Assembly (NCBI GenBank): GCA_003427395.1 | Contig: BFEA01000010.1 | Coordinates: 7,081,450-7,124,810, forward strand | Reading direction: 5' to 3' | Length of the DNA: 43,361 bases | From: Chara braunii | Taxonomy: Eukaryota > Streptophyta > Charophyceae > Charales > Characeae | Shown here: piece after piece, positions 39,580-43,361 of the stretch | Layout of the letters: every line of letters starts with the position of its first letter | Numbering within the stretch: the first letter of the stretch is position 1 | Notes under the pieces: model-generated | The model's input: the letters and a program-made list of their open reading frames with translations, nothing else | Databases searched by the model: none | What the model was told of the DNA's origin: nothing | Made by a program: the position numbers and the translations under genes

Positions 39580-40030
39580 CTAAGCAGATCCCTATGTCTA
39601 TTTGTGTATGTCGTTAGATCAAAGAGAGGGAGAGAGTGGCAGAGGAGGAGGGGGATAGGTGCAGACTACTGCATATTAGCCAGAAAGGGAGGGAGGGAGG
39701 GAAGAACACTTAATCCCCCATGGCTATGTATTGTAGATATTTATATAGATATGCACATGGCTTGTTTTTCTTCTTGTTGTCGTTTAAAATCAAAGCAGTG
39801 AAGAGGTGGATGATGAGCTAAGGACATATGCCGATACAGCCATGGAGCGTTCAGTGTTCTTCCCTTCCCTCTCTTCCTTGGTATGCAGTAGTCTGCACCT
39901 ATCCTCCTCCTCTATCACTCTCTCTCCTTCTGTTGTTTTCCCCATTCTCCTTTTTCCTCGAGCTATCAGTTCTGCATCCGGGGTTCTTCCCGGTTTCGCC
40001 CCTCATCTGGGCCACTTGAGCAGTGGTTCT

Positions 40031-40033
<3 letters not shown>
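39580..40033. other. No gene seen
   Basis: Purine-rich then pyrimidine-rich low-complexity DNA (gggagggagggag at 39688-39702; tccttc and ctcctc tracts at 39860-39960). ORFs here look compositional. Confidence 0.4.

Positions 40034-40102
<69 letters not shown>
40034..40102 (+). repeat. (CT)34 microsatellite
   Basis: Uninterrupted CT dinucleotides. It is followed at 40119-40138 by aaacgggcccagcgtccca, which also occurs at 28029-28047. Confidence 0.97.
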
Positions 40103-40105
<3 letters not shown>

Positions 40106-40254
40106 AAAGCTCCAATGAGAAACGGGCCCAGCGTCCCAAATGGGTGATCAGATACACAAGATTTGTTCTTCCCGTCTCTCACTCGGCCAGATATCTCCTC
40201 TCTTCTATTTTCTCTTCGTTCCCGTTCCTCTATCAAGTATTTGCGTATACCTTT

Positions 40255-40465
40255 TTTTTGCATTTACTCGTTTTTTTGTTCTGATTTCTCCTTTTTTTCT
40301 TTGGTACTTCGAATAAAGTGTTTTTTTTCAAAAACAATTATAGCAGTTTTAATCGAAAGAAATTTGAAAAATTGAAATTTCGAAATTTGAAATTTGATAA
40401 TTTGATAATTTGATAATTTAATTTTGAAGTAAAATAGTAAAATACATTTTATCATTTTAAAATTG
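40255..40465. repeat. AT-rich low-complexity tract
   Basis: T tracts, then gaaattt/aaatttc words and gataattt repeated three times at about 40398-40421. No gene. Confidence 0.8.
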
Positions 40466-40699
40466 TCTAATTGCAATCCTGTAGCTACGGTGGTGTTGAA
40501 TGGACGTTAAGGGTGTGGACTCTGAAAATTCATTGCTCAAAAAATAATAAAAATTGCATTGCTAGCAACGCGATTATGTACTGCGCCAATTTGTCAGTTA
40601 ACTTTAAAAAAAGGACTTCGGCAAGAACGCACGCTCGTTACTGCTGTATCTAGACTGAAAGTTGGCCCAAAATACAGCCATTAGGTGGCCCAAGTACAG

Positions 40700-40860
40700 C
40701 TATAAAAGTGTGCTTTCGGGGGAAGACGGTAGGGGAGCCGGTAAGAAGGCTACCAGGTTGCATTCAAGAGAGGTCGTGGGCTCAATTCCCATCGTTTGCC
40801 GTGTGCCTGGGCACTTTTCTTGGTGCCGTACCCCTTGTAGATATATCCTGCGGCCTCCCC
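40700..40860 (+). mobile_element. tRNA-like SINE head 3
   Basis: gtggg-ctcaatt-cccat at about 40787-40803 is a complete T-arm-like hairpin (5-bp stem, 7-nt loop) and a B-box relative. Upstream, gccggtaagaaggctacc could be a degenerate A box. Sequence 40640-40740 (tgctgtatct-gactgaaag through tttcgggggaagacggtag) is related to the foldback at 42510-42620, so two elements may be joined here. Confidence 0.4.
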
Positions 40861-40982
40861 TCCCCGCCGCCTAACCACACAGACGTGGGCAACCTTGCGT
40901 CTTCTAATCTGGGGAGAATCTGGGGATCTTTGAAAAACACACACACCAGGGGCGTACACTCTGTGGTGTGGTCCAAACCTGC

Positions 40983-41114
40983 GCCATGGGCTAGGGTAGG
41001 GAGAGGTACATGTTTTGGGCTGGTGGGTTTTCCCTTGGTAGTGAACCCCTATCCCATGGCTAGGGGATAAGGAGAGGTACATGTTTTGACTTGGTGGGTG
41101 TTCCCTTGGTAGGA
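40983..41114 (+). repeat. About 70-bp tandem repeat, 2 copies
   Basis: gagaggtacatgttttg followed by ggtgggt-ttcccttggtag occurs at about 41001 and 41073, each preceded by a catggctagggg-like segment. Confidence 0.85.
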
Positions 41115-41226
41115 GAGAGGTGTAGAGATGGAGGGGAGTGGGAAAGGAATGTGATGATGGAGCTGCAGATGAAAATATGCCTTGGTAGCGAACTTGAGAG
41201 CAAGTAAGTACATATAAGTAGAATTA

Positions 41227-41515
41227 GGGTGGCATCACTCCTCCATGATGCCATCCCTGATTGGTCTCTGTTTGCAGATGACCTTACATTTATTGTGGAA
41301 TTCATCTAATTTAACTCAGAAGAGATCCATAAGCGATTGCAATGTTTCTGTTCGCTTTCAGATATGGCCATCACCTAAGGTAGATGGACTGCAGGATGGT
41401 GGGTTCACAACCCCAGGGTCCTAGACTCCCTGAATTGCCAAGGATCATGGCTTTCCATAGAAACGCCAATGAAGGTATTGGGAGTGTGGCTATCTACTGA
41501 AGGGAGGCCTAGAGA
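41227..41515 (+). pseudogene. Reverse transcriptase remnant
   Basis: One plus-strand frame reads SLLHDAIPDWSLFADDLTFI, with FADD (41271-41282) being the RT catalytic pair, then a TAA, then SEEIHKRLQCFCSLSDMAI. A second stop follows, and then PMKVLGVWLSTEGRP, where many non-LTR and Penelope-type RTs have K-x-LG-V. It is a short fragment of a plus-strand retroelement unrelated in position to LINE B. Its last part is the segment amplified by the 125-bp repeat. Confidence 0.6.
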
Positions 41516-41762
41516 CTGCAGGGTGGTGGATTCACCATCAAGGTGTTAGACCGCCGGAATTGCCAAGGATCAAATGGCTCTCTTGAGAAATGCCAATGAA
41601 GATATTGGGAGTGTGGCTATCTTTTGAAGGGAGGCTAGAGGCTGCATGATGGTGGGTTCACCATCAGGAGTTAAACCCCCTGAATTGCCAAGGATCAAAT
41701 GGCTTTCCTTAGAAACGCCAATGAAGATATTGGGAGTGTGGCTATCTACTGATGGGAGGCCT
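41387..41762 (+). repeat. 125-bp tandem triplication of RT remnant
   Basis: gaattgccaaggatca lies at 41432, 41557 and 41682, exactly 125 bp apart each time. Each unit also has gccaatgaag-tattgggagt and gtggctatct. Units differ by 5-10 percent. Confidence 0.92.
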
Positions 41763-41843
41763 ATCAATAACAGTAAATTTGGGCTTTTGGAAGTTTTTTC
41801 TAACTGGAAGAGCAGGTGTTCTTAAATAGTGGGAAGAGCTTCA

Positions 41844-42088
41844 GTGAAAAGAAAAAGAGAACTGCGCCTGTGACCACTGCACAGTTCAGAATTCGCAGAA
41901 ATAACATTCCACTGCAAGCTTGGGCAAAGACCAGTTAGAAACTGCAACAAAAACAGTAAATCATCGTGAAAAGAAAAAGAGACAACTGCGCCTGTGACCG
42001 CTGCACAGTTCAGAATTCGCAGAAATAACAGTCCACTGCAAGCTTGGGCAAAGACCAGTTAGAAACTGCAACAAAAACAGTAAATCAT
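41844..42088 (+). repeat. 122-bp tandem duplication
   Basis: gtgaaaagaaaaagaga begins at 41844 and 41966. The units are nearly identical and end acagtaaatcat. A diverged copy in inverted orientation lies at 42634-42745. Confidence 0.92.
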
Positions 42089-42229
42089 GCGTTCGACGAC
42101 CTAACGGTTCAATAATTGGCAAAAACGGGAGGTGGCGGTAGTGGTACCACTCTTTTTCCCATGGCCTGGCCTGGGAGCAGTTACCGGTAGCAGGCCCTCC
42201 CGTTTTTGGCTCGTTTCCCCAGGGGTGTC

Positions 42230-42362
42230 ATCTCGGCCGTGGCCCACAACCACGGGCGTGGCATAGACATCTCGGCCATGGCCCAGCCATGGGCGTGGCC
42301 AAGACATCTTGGCCATGGCCCGGACACGGGTGTGGCCTAGACAGCTCGGCCGTGGCATAAGC
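42230..42362. repeat. About 38-bp GC-rich repeat, 3.5 copies
   Basis: ctcggcc(g/a)tggccc and variants recur at about 42230, 42270, 42308 and 42345, with the partial inverted word gggcgtggc in each. The unit is internally palindromic (ggccatggcc). Confidence 0.85.
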
Positions 42363-42509
42363 AGGCGCAAAAAAAAAAAAAAGAAGTTGCAAAGTCGCAG
42401 GCGCCGGGGGAAAATAATAATTAAAAAAAAAACGCAAAGTCGCAGGCGTGGGAAAAAAAACAACAACACGAGTGGCCGTCTGATTTTCCCACTTCCAAAC
42501 TTCCAACGG

Positions 42510-42620
42510 CTACCTTCTTCCCCTGAATACAACGTACGGTCATTATAGCTGTATCTGGACTGAAAGATGCCTCAAATACAGCTATAATGACCATACGTTG
42601 TATTCGGGGGAAAAAGGTAG
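42510..42620. repeat. 45-bp-stem foldback (MITE-like or hairpin RNA)
   Basis: Left arm 42510-42554 and right arm 42576-42620 are reverse complements at 42 of 45 positions, with a 21-nt loop. Outermost bases are ctacctt/aaggtag. Part of it (gctgtatct-gactgaaag plus the tail tcgggggaa-a-ggtag) recurs at 40647-40735 with a longer interior. That supports a mobile family. Confidence 0.88.
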
Positions 42621-42633
42621 AAGTGCACAAAGC

Positions 42634-42745
42634 TGTTCTGTTTTTGCAGTTTCTAACTGCCCTCGGGCCAGATCTGCAGTGCCCTGGTATTCCTGCAAAT
42701 TCGGAACTGTGCAGCGGTCACCCGCGCAGTTATTTTTTTTTTTTT
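42634..42745 (-). repeat. Inverted diverged copy of the 122-bp repeat
   Basis: The reverse complement reads aactgcgcgggtgaccgctg, then cacagttccgaat, and ends cagttagaaactgcaaaaac. It parallels the unit at 41966-42088, including its A-rich start (a T-run at 42733-42748 here). Confidence 0.75.
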
Positions 42746-42748
42746 TTT

Positions 42749-42780
42749 GTATTCGCGTACAGCCCGTTGTACGCGAGTAC
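42749..42780. repeat. 13-bp hairpin
   Basis: gtattcgcgtaca, 6-nt loop, tgtacgcgagtac; 12 of 13 positions pair by Watson-Crick. A further ttgtactcgac follows at about 42801. Confidence 0.8.
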
Positions 42781-42915
42781 AAAACCGGCGTTGTAGTCTT
42801 TTGTACTCGACCTGCGAAGGTCATTATCGCGGGTTTTTAGGGCAGTTAAAAAAAAAACAAAAAAACATGGGGTGGTCGGCACCGTCGTCTAGTTTATGGG
42901 AAAAATAATATATAC

Positions 42916-43003
42916 CATCAGACAGAGCTGCCCGGTAAACCATAGGCAGAGAGTGAGAAGAGGACAACAAATGAGGGGGTGTGACAAACTGTTTCGTCGG
43001 AGT
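42916..43003 (-). repeat. Hammerhead-linked repeat R2, inverted copy 4
   Basis: The minus strand reads actccgacgaaacagtttgt followed by the R2 body to accgggcagctctgtctg. It begins within the stem II loop of the ribozyme, so the upstream half (CTGATGA and stem I) is missing. Confidence 0.8.
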
Positions 43004-43312
43004 ATTTTAATGGTTTTTGGATTGTTTTCTGTTAAGGGGTCTTTGGAGCGCATTTTGGCCTGTTTCGACCGTCGTGTCGGGCCAGAAAGTGGGTACCGAC
43101 AAAAGGGCTCATCATACACCCTTTGGCCCTTCGTGAGCAAATGGGGGTGGGGCTCATCATACAGACTTTGTGGCCGTTGAGGGCCCCAGTGCCGCACCAC
43201 TCGTGGAACAAAAATGCTCACTCCACGAGACTGAGTTCTGTCCACTTCGAAGTGGCAGTGTGGTCCTGTGTGGAGAGCGTGCACCTCGCCTGAGAACGTT
43301 GACAGGGCGACA
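43004..43312. other. Unassigned sequence upstream of R2 copy 4
   Basis: A minus-strand ORF (43323-42889, 144 codons) spans this stretch but enters the R2 repeat and has no recognised domain. ggctcatcataca is duplicated at about 43107 and 43152. I do not call a gene. Confidence 0.3.
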
Positions 43313-43314
43313 TG

Positions 43315-43361
<47 letters not shown>
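43313..43361 (+). repeat. (CA)n(GA)n microsatellite at window end
   Basis: Seven or more CA then sixteen or more GA, continuing to the last base of the window. Confidence 0.95.

Noticed and set aside
43060-43160. A second hammerhead on the minus strand (tgatgagccc, gtcgg..ccgac, gtcgaaac)
   Set aside because: The pieces are present, but the base before TGATGA is A, not C, and stem II would not abut the core. No consistent fold.
42889-43323. 144-codon minus-strand ORF at the right edge
   Set aside because: It runs into the R2 repeat and a microsatellite, and has no recognised domain or homolog in the window.
1-43361. CRISPR array or prokaryotic operon
   Set aside because: No regular short repeats with unique spacers; retroelements and U6 show eukaryotic nuclear DNA.

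Overview
The window is repeat-dominated eukaryotic nuclear DNA with no convincing host protein-coding gene. The best lineage clue is a U6 snRNA copy at about 36509-36609. Its 5' and 3' ends are of the plant/green-lineage type. A second clue is a giant Ty3/gypsy element whose primer-binding site resembles tRNA-Asp, as in plant Athila/Tat elements. Together these suggest a streptophyte, possibly a charophyte alga such as Chara. That is inference from composition, not an identification.

Region 1 (1-23978) is one giant, decayed Ty3/gypsy retrotransposon read on the minus strand. Two direct repeats of about 6.6 kb are its LTRs: 1-6443, cut by the window edge, and 17385-23978. The PBS is at 17363-17380. 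Reading leftwards come an array of small related ORFs (17040-15097), an intact gag with a CCHC knuckle (15036-13459), and broken protease, RT, RNase H and integrase (13535 to about 9410). About 3 kb of non-coding DNA follows, with tandem repeats and an opposite-strand ORF that has its own TATA box. Each LTR also carries a 227-codon ORF whose product resembles the array ORFs. The element therefore seems to hold a small accessory gene family, its most novel feature.

Region 2 (23979-36490) is mainly minus-strand non-LTR retrotransposons (LINEs). LINE A (about 25010-28000) has endonuclease and ORF1 remnants and an assembly gap. LINE B (28870-32975) keeps endonuclease, RT and zinc-finger regions in one frame broken only by stop codons. 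LINE B ends at an untrimmed Nextera mate-pair junction adapter (32976-33013), so the scaffold order there is suspect. Beyond it lie tandem repeats, two tRNA-like SINE heads, and the 5' end of a LINE ORF2 with its ORF1 tail (35475-35930).

Region 3 (36490-43361) holds a U6 retropseudogene with A-tail and target-site duplication, TTC-rich minisatellites, and a repeat family carrying a complete hammerhead ribozyme (39445-39502). It also has a third SINE-like head, a small RT remnant with a 125-bp triplication, several 40-125 bp tandem repeats, a 45-bp-stem foldback, and terminal microsatellites. Most of the window is therefore explained by transposition, decay and local duplication. Two assembly warnings matter: the adapter junction, and an identical ambiguous base at homologous sites in both LTRs.
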